From the NCBI GenBank assembly GCA_016795065.1, contig JAEUIU010000033.1:1-60348 (forward strand): a stretch of DNA of 60,348 nt, read 5' to 3'. The translations under genes were made by a program, and so were the position numbers. This DNA is from Phycisphaerae bacterium (GTDB taxonomy: Bacteria; Planctomycetota; Phycisphaerae; Phycisphaerales; SM1A02). Numbering within the stretch: position 1 is the first letter of the stretch; each line of letters begins with the position of its first letter. Under the pieces are notes generated by a model, which saw only the letters and a list, made by a program, of their open reading frames with translations, ran no database searches and was not told the origin of the DNA. Below, piece after piece: positions 36,001 through 43,686 of the stretch.

Positions 36001-38299
36001 GCCGGTCGCCAACGGCACCGCGAGCGTTGTCATCGATCGCTTCGACAGGCCGGGCGACTCCAACTGGAACTTCCGCGCTGCGGTCAACCGCTTGCTCGAG
36101 GACGACACCCGCCGTCCCCCGAAGCAGAAGTACAACATCGACGACCCCGACATCGATCGCTGGTCGATGAACGGCGTTCGGCTCAAGAACGATGACTATC
36201 TCGTTGCCTACGCCCGCGTGGCACGCCCATGGACTTGGGACGTTCCGGAGCGCACCCCCGAGGTCGGCTCGAATGTGGCCCAAGGCGCTAGCGACGGGAT
36301 CATCCGCCCTGACGAATTGAATCCCCGATTTGTCTTCGCCTTCAAGGCCGACGCCCGGCCGAAGGACGCGGGCGACCTGCCCGACTTGAAGATGCAGGAC
36401 GACAGCCCGCAGGAAGTGACCTTCCAAGGCGACACCTACTCCTTCGACGATCAGCCCGACGGTGACGGTGTCGACCCTGCGTCGCTCTGGATCACCTACG
36501 ACTACGCCGACATCTATGGCACGAAGGAACGGGACGGCATCACCGACCGACCGCTTCGTCGCGGCAAGCCGACCTTCTTCCCCTGCATCACCCGGCGCCT
36601 CGGGCAGAACAATGTCTACCCGACCGGGCAGCCATTCCCGACGCTCGCTGAGCTTCAGCCCAACGTGCCGCCGGCGAGCCTGGCCATCAACGCCAGCTTC
36701 CCGAAGGGGAGCTTCGATCCCTTCACCGTGGGTGACAAGGGACTGAAGGCGACGGACTGGGAGCGAATCTACAAGCCAGCAGCCGGCAACGTAGGCACAA
36801 CCTACCACGACGCGCTCATGGCCTCGTTCCAGATGAACATCAAGGATGATGACTTCGAGCAGATCGGCGAACTTCTGAACGTCTTCTGCTGGGGGCCGGT
36901 GCTGGACTGCACGACGAGCTTCTTCACTCCCGAGACCGTCAGGACCTTCTCCGAGGTCATGCTCCTTGAGCAGGACATCTTCGACCAGCCGGTCGGTCGC
37001 GGGACGTTCGTAAATCGGCTCCGCATCACGCCATTCCGCGATGCCGCTGTGGCTGCCCACAACCTCTCAGGTTGGTCGCCAACCGACGGTCCGACAGCGC
37101 TCCTGGCTCCGCCGCTCGTCGGCTCGGGCAGTTCGGCGGCGTCCGCGTTCTTCACGGGCCTCTTGCCGACCCAAGGGCTTCCATCGCCCAACGGCCAGCA
37201 GCAGTCCTACAACCGCGAGATCTCCAAGCTCGTTGGCCGGGTGAACATGCCCAGCTTGCCGGCAGGTTCATCCCTCTTCGACGGTGTCGTCTGTGACGAT
37301 CGCGGCTGGCGCTTCGCGGCGGCAGAGCGAGATCAGGAAGCGTTCCGACTGCGAAATGCCGCCGGCTACAGCGGCTCGCTCACGCCGGGCATGGTCAACG
37401 TGAACGATGCCCTGACCGAGACGATGAGGGCCCTCCCGCACATGACGGTGCTGGTCAACAACGACTCGCCGGTGCACTTCGTCGACGAGTACGGGAACGC
37501 GACCACCGCCAACATCCCCAGCGTGAACAACCCGATCACCCGCGTGGTCGAGAGCATCCAACGCTATCGGGACAAGACGATCACCCAGTACACCTCCGGC
37601 ACCATCTGGCCGCCGGCGGTCGGGGATGTCAACGTCCCGTACTACTTCGACCGCGGCTTTGACCTCGTGCCTTCGGGAATCAACACCTTCCTGATGGCGC
37701 CGTTTGTCTGGAACAGCCTGACTTTCAGCGGCCTTCGTTCCGATCGGGGAATCGTCTCGATCGGTGAGCTGCTGCTGACCCAGCGAACCGCCGGCATCGG
37801 GTCGAGCGCCGCCTGGAACATCAACAACAGCTTCAGCATCGAGTTCGCAGGCCTTGACCCCTACAAGCTCGGCGGGGTCGGCGCTCCGCCGCTCGGTGCC
37901 TACGACCGGTTGACCACGCCGCGACTGGCGACCGACCGGACGAACGGGCGCGGCTCGGCCTTTCCCGCTCCGGCGGTCGTGACCACGACCGACAACCCGC
38001 TCCCGCGCGTGAGTTTCGTGCCGGTCGTGCCGGATCGGGTGGGCGGCGACGCGGAGGAACGAAACCTCCTCTTCGCCGGCCTCTCCAACATGGTCTCGGT
38101 GCGAAGCGACGTCTTCGCCGTCTACCTCCGCATCAAGTCGGTGCGTCAGGATCCGGTGAACGGGCGGTGGGACGCGACCGATCCGTCGCTCTTGGCTGAC
38201 GACAGCCGTTACGTCATGATCGTCGACCGTAGCAACGTGAAGCAGCCGGGCGACCGCCCGCGCATCCTCTCGTTCCAGAAGGTCGAGTCGCCGAACTGA
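33032..38299 (+). CDS. Giant GspK/PilX-like pseudopilus tip protein
   Basis: This 1755-residue product is the last gene of the operon. The N-terminus has RHRG/NSLILVTAILVLLVIVAAAFL, a pilin-like helix without Glu5, as in GspK and PilX, then SRTQAGRQTSSAQQQAIQREER. GspK is about 320 residues, so this is over five times larger. The rest is rich in Asn, Pro, aromatic and Asp/Gly. Calcium-like loops are visible (DRDNNGDMSPDFG, DANNDGQPDGFS, DTDGDGFTDAFWF). I recognise no further domain. Position after G-H-I-J-like genes supports a tip role; GspK is known to cap the pseudopilus. An alternative is an exported surface protein using the pilin signal. A rho-independent terminator follows within 41 bases. 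Confidence 0.8.
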   Translation: MAAHVRTTTPSLMPRDPNPGSPSRSRHRGNSLILVTAILVLLVIVAAAFLSRTQAGRQTSSAQQQAIQREERVEPIANMVTDLLTNALFPQPMDPSAVANGNVGVGHRVNPLDTGMRTVTSAWPRLATQPNAQLFGIDRDNNGDMSPDFGYNVAPYETRPWTNWPDFLHPNFPLGAGQLDGAVLGAGNIPIGDGNPLGNPGTADGRIYRSTEPVRLDANNDGQPDGFSHWEHLTWLATANNGFRLCTDISHIVNNTLDSSNESDFTRPFALGMPYEQWLPNFVPTGVSNANDFRNRANNWFGAPNNGNSYIFTYASSNALPNLFRLRDLPADLRAEVSKTFADTDGDGFTDAFWFLAPTSVDRSLRYLVAASVVDLSGLVNFNVGTRFNPWNTTGATPSDLALVGNSGTPGESVGFLDNPANTFDGAGAINSLYTAQDIANEIYAPALVTYKPEFYGEDDAAIGPTFLKAIGMKDGAGNRNPALLDLDFQANAQAEFYSAFERLQYWKSGPLAAGAPEFGLAPFGISDELELRSYNGQNNPWVTTRLETAVNGQDRFYQFFRSTPLRGETNEAVAQLTNRELLLDNRRKATTVNGARNDIAPAWLWPSPFADPRLDYNRDRFASDSNGDLIIDNAAVAQADLDAYARQQKKIDLRQAFTDPPLSADPATAASQIFARRFNWRNDVQQLLERSLTRVWVDATNPTAPALLYQSYLGRSANANSVDQYNQFRKTLHMAASMTANIDQWRDGPDPTVTIPFDAPLHPWVGTSAPDWLEPTTAIRYIGQERQPFLMEAFFALVYPKSKVGLGNNIVADLAAKGYVVNNDWEIPIPFKSAGENYVDSSSKPGIVIAVQVGNPTELPLSLAGFALRIDGRNYTFPPNTILPPTTRERPSTATVFAIKASNVDTGGVGEPGYFTPAAWINFLDISATDLASGSLVFDGSGPLVNGVSMLSPVEYEQPDGPGIETAPFFDLDVELLRLIPWPAGIGNPPVANGTASVVIDRFDRPGDSNWNFRAAVNRLLEDDTRRPPKQKYNIDDPDIDRWSMNGVRLKNDDYLVAYARVARPWTWDVPERTPEVGSNVAQGASDGIIRPDELNPRFVFAFKADARPKDAGDLPDLKMQDDSPQEVTFQGDTYSFDDQPDGDGVDPASLWITYDYADIYGTKERDGITDRPLRRGKPTFFPCITRRLGQNNVYPTGQPFPTLAELQPNVPPASLAINASFPKGSFDPFTVGDKGLKATDWERIYKPAAGNVGTTYHDALMASFQMNIKDDDFEQIGELLNVFCWGPVLDCTTSFFTPETVRTFSEVMLLEQDIFDQPVGRGTFVNRLRITPFRDAAVAAHNLSGWSPTDGPTALLAPPLVGSGSSAASAFFTGLLPTQGLPSPNGQQQSYNREISKLVGRVNMPSLPAGSSLFDGVVCDDRGWRFAAAERDQEAFRLRNAAGYSGSLTPGMVNVNDALTETMRALPHMTVLVNNDSPVHFVDEYGNATTANIPSVNNPITRVVESIQRYRDKTITQYTSGTIWPPAVGDVNVPYYFDRGFDLVPSGINTFLMAPFVWNSLTFSGLRSDRGIVSIGELLLTQRTAGIGSSAAWNINNSFSIEFAGLDPYKLGGVGAPPLGAYDRLTTPRLATDRTNGRGSAFPAPAVVTTTDNPLPRVSFVPVVPDRVGGDAEERNLLFAGLSNMVSVRSDVFAVYLRIKSVRQDPVNGRWDATDPSLLADDSRYVMIVDRSNVKQPGDRPRILSFQKVESPN

Positions 38300-38339
38300 G
38301 CGAACGTCCAGAGACGGATCGCCTTGTGAACCAACTCAG

Positions 38340-38383
38340 GCCCGCGCCTCGTCACGCTCATCCGGACAGGTGCGGGCTTTTTT
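38340..38383 (+). terminator. Rho-independent terminator of the secretion operon
   Basis: GCCCGCGCCT (38340-38349) pairs with AGGTGCGGGC (38368-38377) with one G-U pair, followed by six T. It ends the rightward gspE-to-K transcript. Confidence 0.88.
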
Positions 38384-38404
38384 CTTCGCCTGCGTGGGAA
38401 GACA

Positions 38405-39538
38405 CTAGGAGGTCGGCTTCGTCGCTGGGGTTGGCGGCGCCGAGCCGGCTTCTGCGGTCCAAGCATCCAACTCCTGCTGAAGCCGTCCCTTCATGGACGC
38501 ATCCGATCGCTCGACCGCCTTGGTCATGACGCGTATCGCTTCGGTAGCGTTTCCGAGGTCGTGGTGGACCTTGGCAAGCAATCGCAGCGATAGTGAGTCG
38601 CGTTCGCCGGAGAGTCGCACGGCAGCAGTGGCGACGCGCAGGCATCGATCTGCCATGCCGGGGGCACTTCGATGGGCGAGCGTTCGGGCAGCCAAACCGC
38701 GGAGAGAAAGGAAGTCATCGGCGGAGAGGGCCCGGGCCTCCATCTGGTCAAGGGTCTTGGCCCAGGCATCGGTGTCACCCATGCCTCGTTCGATCTCCGA
38801 GCGTGTGCCGAGGAACTGCTCGGCGTAGCGTGGCCAGCGCCGGGCGAGTTCGGTGAACCTCGTCATGGCCTCCGCCGGCTTGGTGCGAATCAGATCTTCC
38901 ATCGCCTTTCCGAGGCGCTCCGCCTCACGAACCTCGGCGAGGTCGCGATCGCGGTTCCACGTGCCGTCAACGAGCTTTGGCAACACCAATTCCAAAGCGT
39001 GTGGATGGCCAATGAACTCGATGATGCCATCCTTCCCGACGACGAAGCTGACGGGAATCCCGCCCACCCTGGCCGCGCTGATGTACCGCTTGTAGGTGAT
39101 CGTCGAGCCGTCCCACGCAACAGAGTAGGCCATGCCGTTACCGCGCAACGACACCATCTCCTTCACGGCGGGAAGCGCATTCCGGGAGTCCTTGGACGTA
39201 ATGCCGACCACCACCACGCCATTGGACGCGTACTCGCGTTGCAGCAAGGTCAGGTGTCCGATTCCGGCGAGGCAAGGGCCGCACCAGGTTGCCCAGAACT
39301 CAAGGACATAGATGGTGCCCGGTTCGAATCGTTCGACGGGGGGGCCCTTCAGCCACTCCTCGATGACAATGGGTGGCGCGGGCTGCCCGGGAGCCAATGT
39401 CACGGCCTTGGGAGGAGTCGTCGGACCAGTCTCCGAAGGCGGAAGCGCCTGCATGAGCGTCGACGTCGACGCGGGTGACAGGCAAAGGGTCGAGGCCGCA
39501 ACGACTGTCGCGATCGCGTGAGAGCTGGTGAAGGACAT
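38405..39538 (-). CDS. TlpA-like thioredoxin-fold protein
   Basis: The 377-residue product starts at MSFTSSHAIATVVAA, a Sec signal peptide. The thioredoxin domain has YVLEFWATWCGPCLAGIGHL, with the redox-active C-x-x-C near residue 90, and the cis-Pro region VGGIPVSFVVGKDG near residue 162. The C-terminal half (about residues 195-370) is helical and Ala/Glu/Arg-rich, with ERLGKAMEDLIRTKPAEAMTRF, possibly a repeat region of TPR-like character. The family carries out thiol-disulfide exchange in the periplasm. It is convergent to the secretion operon. A possible small gene lies 15 bases upstream on the same strand. Confidence 0.9.
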   Translation of the reverse strand: MSFTSSHAIATVVAASTLCLSPASTSTLMQALPPSETGPTTPPKAVTLAPGQPAPPIVIEEWLKGPPVERFEPGTIYVLEFWATWCGPCLAGIGHLTLLQREYASNGVVVVGITSKDSRNALPAVKEMVSLRGNGMAYSVAWDGSTITYKRYISAARVGGIPVSFVVGKDGIIEFIGHPHALELVLPKLVDGTWNRDRDLAEVREAERLGKAMEDLIRTKPAEAMTRFTELARRWPRYAEQFLGTRSEIERGMGDTDAWAKTLDQMEARALSADDFLSLRGLAARTLAHRSAPGMADRCLRVATAAVRLSGERDSLSLRLLAKVHHDLGNATEAIRVMTKAVERSDASMKGRLQQELDAWTAEAGSAPPTPATKPTS

Positions 39539-39553
39539 CGCCAAAGCGTATGG

Positions 39554-39919
39554 TCAAAGAGCCAGCGGCAGGGGCGCGAAGGTGCCAGCAACGCCGCCAG
39601 GGGGGCCTTCGAACAACGTGGCCAATTCGCTCAGCAAGCCGAGCCGTTCCTCAAGGGTCATGGGGACCGTCTCCGCGAGTCGCCTGGCCCAAGCCACAAC
39701 CATGCTCTCGGATGCGGCGCAGCAGGGGCCATAGGTCACCAAGACCGAGCGCCGAGCCTCCCGAAGGAGATCGCTGACCGTTGGGCACGAGGCTCCTGAC
39801 TTCGCGCGGAGGGCTGGCTTCGGGCTCAGGCCTTTCGTCGCGGTCCATTCCGGGGCAGCGCTCAAGCGCAAGCCCTGGTGGGCGGGACCTGCGGGATGGG
39901 AGGAACCGGTCGCGGTCAT
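39554..39919 (-). CDS. Possible small protein of unknown function
   Basis: This 121-residue frame ends 15 bases before the TlpA-like gene on the same strand. The second half is protein-like and helical (TVSDLLREARRSVLV, MTLEERLGLLSELATLFEG) with strongly GC3-biased codons, as in real genes here. I recognise no family. The start is uncertain; the ATG at 39919 lacks a clear ribosome-binding site. It may be a regulatory or accessory protein, or a chance frame. Confidence 0.4.
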   Translation of the reverse strand: MTATGSSHPAGPAHQGLRLSAAPEWTATKGLSPKPALRAKSGASCPTVSDLLREARRSVLVTYGPCCAASESMVVAWARRLAETVPMTLEERLGLLSELATLFEGPPGGVAGTFAPLPLAL

Positions 39920-40199
39920 GCATGCATCATCGGCACGATTCGCCAATGGCTCCCACCTTCTCCTCTTGAACAGCGGCAGTTACGGTGTCAAGCCGAGGGA
40001 CGCGGGGAGCCGTTGCAAGCGCCCGCATAGGTAGACCAGATTCACGCTGCAGTCGCCAAGGAGGGAAAAAGACCGGGTTGGCGAGCGAGGAATCGCCTTG
40101 CAATCGGCCTTGCGTATTGGAGGGTACGTCATACGGGACACGCACCAGAGCCCGCGTCGGGACGTAGTCGCTCAGTAGGTCAGCAGCCAGGAGGGCATC

Positions 40200-41219
40200 A
40201 TGCCAAGGAACAGGCACCCACATTCCGTTCGAGCACGCGTTGGAACCAGACTGAGTCAGCGTCTGGGTATGGGAGCGCTGGGCATCTTTGCCTGCGCCGC
40301 ACCTTCTTGGGGACAGGCTGTCCCGAGCGCCTTCGGCACCTTTGGCCTTCGTGCCAACGGCGGTCCGTTGCATAGCGTGCAAAGCGAATCAAGCACCGGC
40401 GCCGAGGCCGGCATGGTTCGCTTTGTCGGCTCGGCCGTGGATCCGGCCGGCGCTTGGGAAGCCTCATGGGACTACTCCGCCGACCTTGATCCCAACGGCA
40501 ACGCCAAGATCACCGGCGCTGCGACCATCGTCAACAAGTCCGACGCGGCAGTCGACTTCGACGTTGTCTTTGAAGTCCCGATCTGCCCGTTCATCCAATC
40601 CGCCAGCAAGATGGGCGGCGCCTGCACGATCAAGCTGACCACCAACCAGAATGGTGGCGCGATCTCGACCCAAGGCGGAAACGCGGTCTTTACCGCGCTG
40701 GCCGACGGTGGTGGCGGTGGCAAGCTCTTCCATGGCCCATTCAACATGGGTTCGACCGGCTCGGGTACCGCCCAGACCGCAAACGTCTTTGGCGCTCCGT
40801 TCCCGGCGATGGCGTCGGCCGCGGTGAGCGAACGATTCGGTCTTCGCCATGTCTTCAAGCTCACTGACGGCGACACGGTGCTCATGACAAGCAACCTGGT
40901 CCTCGGTGGCGATCCGGCAAACTTCGTCGAGTGCGCCCAGTTGACCGCTCCGGCCGCCGCCGCGGCTGCACCCGCGGCACCGGCACCAGCCATCGCGCCA
41001 AGCATCTCGCCGGCCACGGGCGCCCCGACCACCAGCGCCGTGACATTGGGGGCGACGTCAAGCAACAAGGTGACGATCGCCCACGACTCGAAGACCAAGC
41101 GAAAGGCGAGCGCGTCGCGGCCGAAGTCCTCGAGTGCCGCGAGCCAGAAGGCAAAGGCGCCCGCTCCACGAAGCTCCAGCCCCTCCTTGCCGAGGCGCTC
41201 GCCTTGGAGCCGACGCTGA
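40200..41219 (+). CDS. Secreted protein of unknown function
   Basis: AGGAGG stands 7 bases before the ATG. The 339-residue product has a signal peptide (Arg-rich start, then LGMGALGIFACAAPSWGQA, cleavage near residue 39). The mature part is beta-rich, with MVRFVGSAVDPAGAWEASW, IVNKSDAAVDFDVVFEVPIC and TDGDTVLMTSNLVLGG; it looks like a single secreted beta-domain. A Pro/Ala linker near residue 250 leads to a strongly basic tail rich in Lys, Ser and Arg. Only the tail is unusual: the +2 frame is also open there with a more normal composition, so a late frameshift is possible. No family is recognised. Confidence 0.72.
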   Translation: MPRNRHPHSVRARVGTRLSQRLGMGALGIFACAAPSWGQAVPSAFGTFGLRANGGPLHSVQSESSTGAEAGMVRFVGSAVDPAGAWEASWDYSADLDPNGNAKITGAATIVNKSDAAVDFDVVFEVPICPFIQSASKMGGACTIKLTTNQNGGAISTQGGNAVFTALADGGGGGKLFHGPFNMGSTGSGTAQTANVFGAPFPAMASAAVSERFGLRHVFKLTDGDTVLMTSNLVLGGDPANFVECAQLTAPAAAAAAPAAPAPAIAPSISPATGAPTTSAVTLGATSSNKVTIAHDSKTKRKASASRPKSSSAASQKAKAPAPRSSSPSLPRRSPWSRR

Positions 41220-41250
41220 GGACCTTCCGGTCCATGACCTGACATCTAAC

Positions 41251-41268
41251 CTGTCCGGTGACGGACAG
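41251..41268 (+). terminator. Small hairpin after the secreted protein gene
   Basis: CTGTCCG and CGGACAG form a 7-bp stem with a GTGA loop about 30 bases after the stop. There is no T run. Confidence 0.4.
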
Positions 41269-41347
41269 GGACTCCGATCGTAGGACGCCGTTGCGCCTGC
41301 GGGCTTGAGGCCTGCTTCACCGCGCGACCGGAACCTACCACCACGCT

Positions 41348-41377
41348 GACCTCCGATGCCTTCACGCGTCGGAGGTC
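41348..41377. terminator. Perfect 9-bp inverted repeat between convergent genes
   Basis: GACCTCCGA and TCGGAGGTC flank a 12-base loop, with ATTTCGTT on the right. It sits between converging genes and could act on either transcript. Confidence 0.5.
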
Positions 41378-41415
41378 ATTTCGTTGGGGCAGTGCGTCGA
41401 GGACTTCTCTCGATC

Positions 41416-42669
41416 TCAATTCGGGTCGTCGATGCCCTTGCCGCGCGACGTGACCTGAAGCTGAAGGGCCGCCTCAAGGGTCCAACTGTTCACCACGCCC
41501 AACGGTCGCCATCCCCAGAGCGAGGCAAAGTCGGAACCGGAATAGCCCTGCGGGGCGAAGCACCACGCGATCGGCACGCGCTCGTTGAGATCCTTCATGT
41601 TGCCGAGCCCAGGCCACGGCGCGCCGACCTTCAGTTGGCGAACGGCCGAACCGCGGATTTCCTCGGGATCGAAGGGCACCCAGCCCGCATCGGGAACAAA
41701 GACCTCGGCCCAACTGTCCAACAGCGTTTGCTTCCTGCGCTTGCCGCCAGCATCACGCCGGGATTCCTCAACGAAACCCACCACGGGACGAGCCGGAATC
41801 TCAGCCGCACGAAGGGCGGCGACACAGGCCGCGACCAGATCGTGGTTGGAGCCACGGGCCAGCCGCACCGACTCTCGGGCACCCTCCATCTTGAGTCCGA
41901 TGATGCGACCTTGGGCCCGTCTCTCCCATCCGTCGTTGTTGACGCTTTTGAACCCGATCGCGACGGCTCGAATGATCTCTTTCGCCGCGTGCCACGGCGA
42001 CATCGCCCGAAGCTTCGAACCGACCGCCGATTCGACGATGGCCTTCGCAAACTCCTGGTCGCTTTCGATGCCCTTCTGTGGCTTGAGCGCCTCGCGGACC
42101 TCGGGCGGCCACTCGCGAGGCCAGGTCTTGGTGGCAAGCACATCTTCGTTGATGCGGCAAGACCAGACTTGGGCGCGCCACGAGACGTTCCATCGAAGGG
42201 TCGTCCCGGCGAAACTCGGCAGGGGAATGACCGCGAAGGTCATGCCGAGCTCCTGGTTCTCGTCGAGCTTGGCTCGGCTGGTGAGTGAGGTGTCGAGCTT
42301 GTTGTCGAGATAGAGCTGCGGCTGCAGCGAGGTCGGATCGATCTTGCTGAACGGCCCGCGCATGATGAGCGGCAGGACGAAGGGCGTGTCCGCGAGGTTG
42401 ATGGCAGCGTTGCGATCGGAGCTTGGGAACGACGAGATCACGACCTCGTATTTCACGTCGTAGAGCTTCGGCTCGTAACGGTCGATCGCATTGGGGTCGA
42501 GGGGGCGTTCGATCTGGGCCGCCGGCGGAGCAGCGGCCGGCGCTGCTGGGGCGGTTGGCTTGGGGGCAGGCGGCGCTCCCTGGGGCGCCGCGCTCAGTGG
42601 AGTCGTCAAGGCGAGGGACGCGAGAGTGGCCGCCACGAACCGAGGGCACGCGATGCGAACTTCCGCCAT
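41416..42669 (-). CDS. Transglutaminase-fold protein lacking catalytic residues
   Basis: The 417-residue product has a signal peptide (to about residue 28), an Ala/Pro linker (residues 29-52) and a transglutaminase-like core at about residues 265-340. The core pattern is clear: SNHDLVAACVAALRAAEIPAR, shortened to its key elements A-A-L-R-A-A-x-IPAR, then VVGF and DSWAEVFVPDAGWVPFDP. In active members a Cys precedes the helix and a His stands before A-W-x-E; here they are Asn275 and Ser319, and only Asp334 remains. So the fold is likely kept without thiol chemistry. It lies about 150 bases after mlaE on the same strand. GGAG precedes the start at a good distance. Confidence 0.8.
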   Translation of the reverse strand: MAEVRIACPRFVAATLASLALTTPLSAAPQGAPPAPKPTAPAAPAAAPPAAQIERPLDPNAIDRYEPKLYDVKYEVVISSFPSSDRNAAINLADTPFVLPLIMRGPFSKIDPTSLQPQLYLDNKLDTSLTSRAKLDENQELGMTFAVIPLPSFAGTTLRWNVSWRAQVWSCRINEDVLATKTWPREWPPEVREALKPQKGIESDQEFAKAIVESAVGSKLRAMSPWHAAKEIIRAVAIGFKSVNNDGWERRAQGRIIGLKMEGARESVRLARGSNHDLVAACVAALRAAEIPARPVVGFVEESRRDAGGKRRKQTLLDSWAEVFVPDAGWVPFDPEEIRGSAVRQLKVGAPWPGLGNMKDLNERVPIAWCFAPQGYSGSDFASLWGWRPLGVVNSWTLEAALQLQVTSRGKGIDDPN

Positions 42670-42822
42670 GGAACGACTCCGAAGGGGCGCGAGGCAAAGA
42701 GGGCGCGGCAGGTGCCGACGCCGGTGGGCTCACTCGATCGTACTGCCTTTGCCCCACACCTTCCGTCGAAGACTTCCAGACGGTTCCTGAAATCCCTGGG
42801 CTCGCCGTGAGTCCGCCCTCGG

Positions 42823-43659
42823 CTAGGAGAGGAGATTTGCCTGGCTGTTCGGATCGATCCAGGCTTGGAGTTTGGCCAGGAACTCGGCCAGGACGAGGTT
42901 CGTGGCGATGATGGCGAGGAAGCTGGCCACGAAGCTGGCCGTCGCTGCCCGCCCCACGCCGGTGGCTCCGGCCGAGCAATGGAAGCCCTTGTAGCAACTG
43001 ATGAGGCCGATGCAGAGGCCAAAGACGACGCTCTTCAGGATGCCGGTCATCGGCTCCCACCACGTGACGAAGAGTCCAGTGAAATGCCAATACTCGGGGC
43101 CGGAGATGCCATGGATCCGGACCGAGACGAACCAAGCGCCCCACGAGCCCAAGAGGTCAGAGTAGATCGTGAGGAGTGGAGTCATGATGACGCAAGCCGC
43201 GACCCGTGGGGCGACCAGCGTGCGTAACGGGTCCGCTGCCATCGCTCGCATCGCGTCGAGCTGCTCGGTCACCTTCATCGAGCCCAGCTCGGCGGCGAGG
43301 GCTCCGCCGACGCGCCCCGCCACCATGACGGCAGCGAGCACCGGCCCGATTTGCTTCGTGACCGCGGCGTTGATGACCCCGCCCATCCGATCCTCTTGGC
43401 CGATGGCCGCGAACTGGGCGTAGCCCTCGAGCGAGAGGATCATCCCGATGAAGACGCCGACGATCGCCACCACCGGAACGCTTGCGACGCCGACCCGAAA
43501 GAGCTGCGGCGCCAACTGACTCCATTGGAGCCAGCAGGAGGGCCGCACCGCCATCCAGCGGAAGGTCGAGAGCGTGAAGTCGGTGAAGCGACCGAAGCCG
43601 CCCACGAAGAGATAGACTCTGTGGGCGGCTCCGATGACGCTCCGGGGGAGCGCGATCAT
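42823..43659 (-). CDS. mlaE: MlaE-type ABC transporter permease
   Basis: The 278-residue product is a typical MlaE/YrbE permease with five to six hydrophobic segments. Conserved motifs include VPVVAIVGVFIGMILSLEGY, GPVLAAVMVAGRVGGALAAE, LGSMKVTEQLDAMRAM, and a C-terminal GVGRAATASFVASF. Together with MlaF (ATPase) and MlaD (MCE protein) such permeases move phospholipids between membranes. No mlaF or mlaD is next to it; the upstream gene, 27 bases away on the same strand, is a dockerin-linked peptidase, and a degenerate transglutaminase-fold protein follows. The separation from partners suggests that the ATPase and MCE genes lie elsewhere. Confidence 0.93.
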   Translation of the reverse strand: MIALPRSVIGAAHRVYLFVGGFGRFTDFTLSTFRWMAVRPSCWLQWSQLAPQLFRVGVASVPVVAIVGVFIGMILSLEGYAQFAAIGQEDRMGGVINAAVTKQIGPVLAAVMVAGRVGGALAAELGSMKVTEQLDAMRAMAADPLRTLVAPRVAACVIMTPLLTIYSDLLGSWGAWFVSVRIHGISGPEYWHFTGLFVTWWEPMTGILKSVVFGLCIGLISCYKGFHCSAGATGVGRAATASFVASFLAIIATNLVLAEFLAKLQAWIDPNSQANLLS

Positions 43660-43686
43660 GCCCGGATGGTACCGGTCGAGGTCGAC

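Noticed and set aside
39310..39335. GGTTCGAATC, which resembles a tRNA T-loop
   Set aside because: It lies inside the TlpA-like coding sequence and there is no cloverleaf around it.
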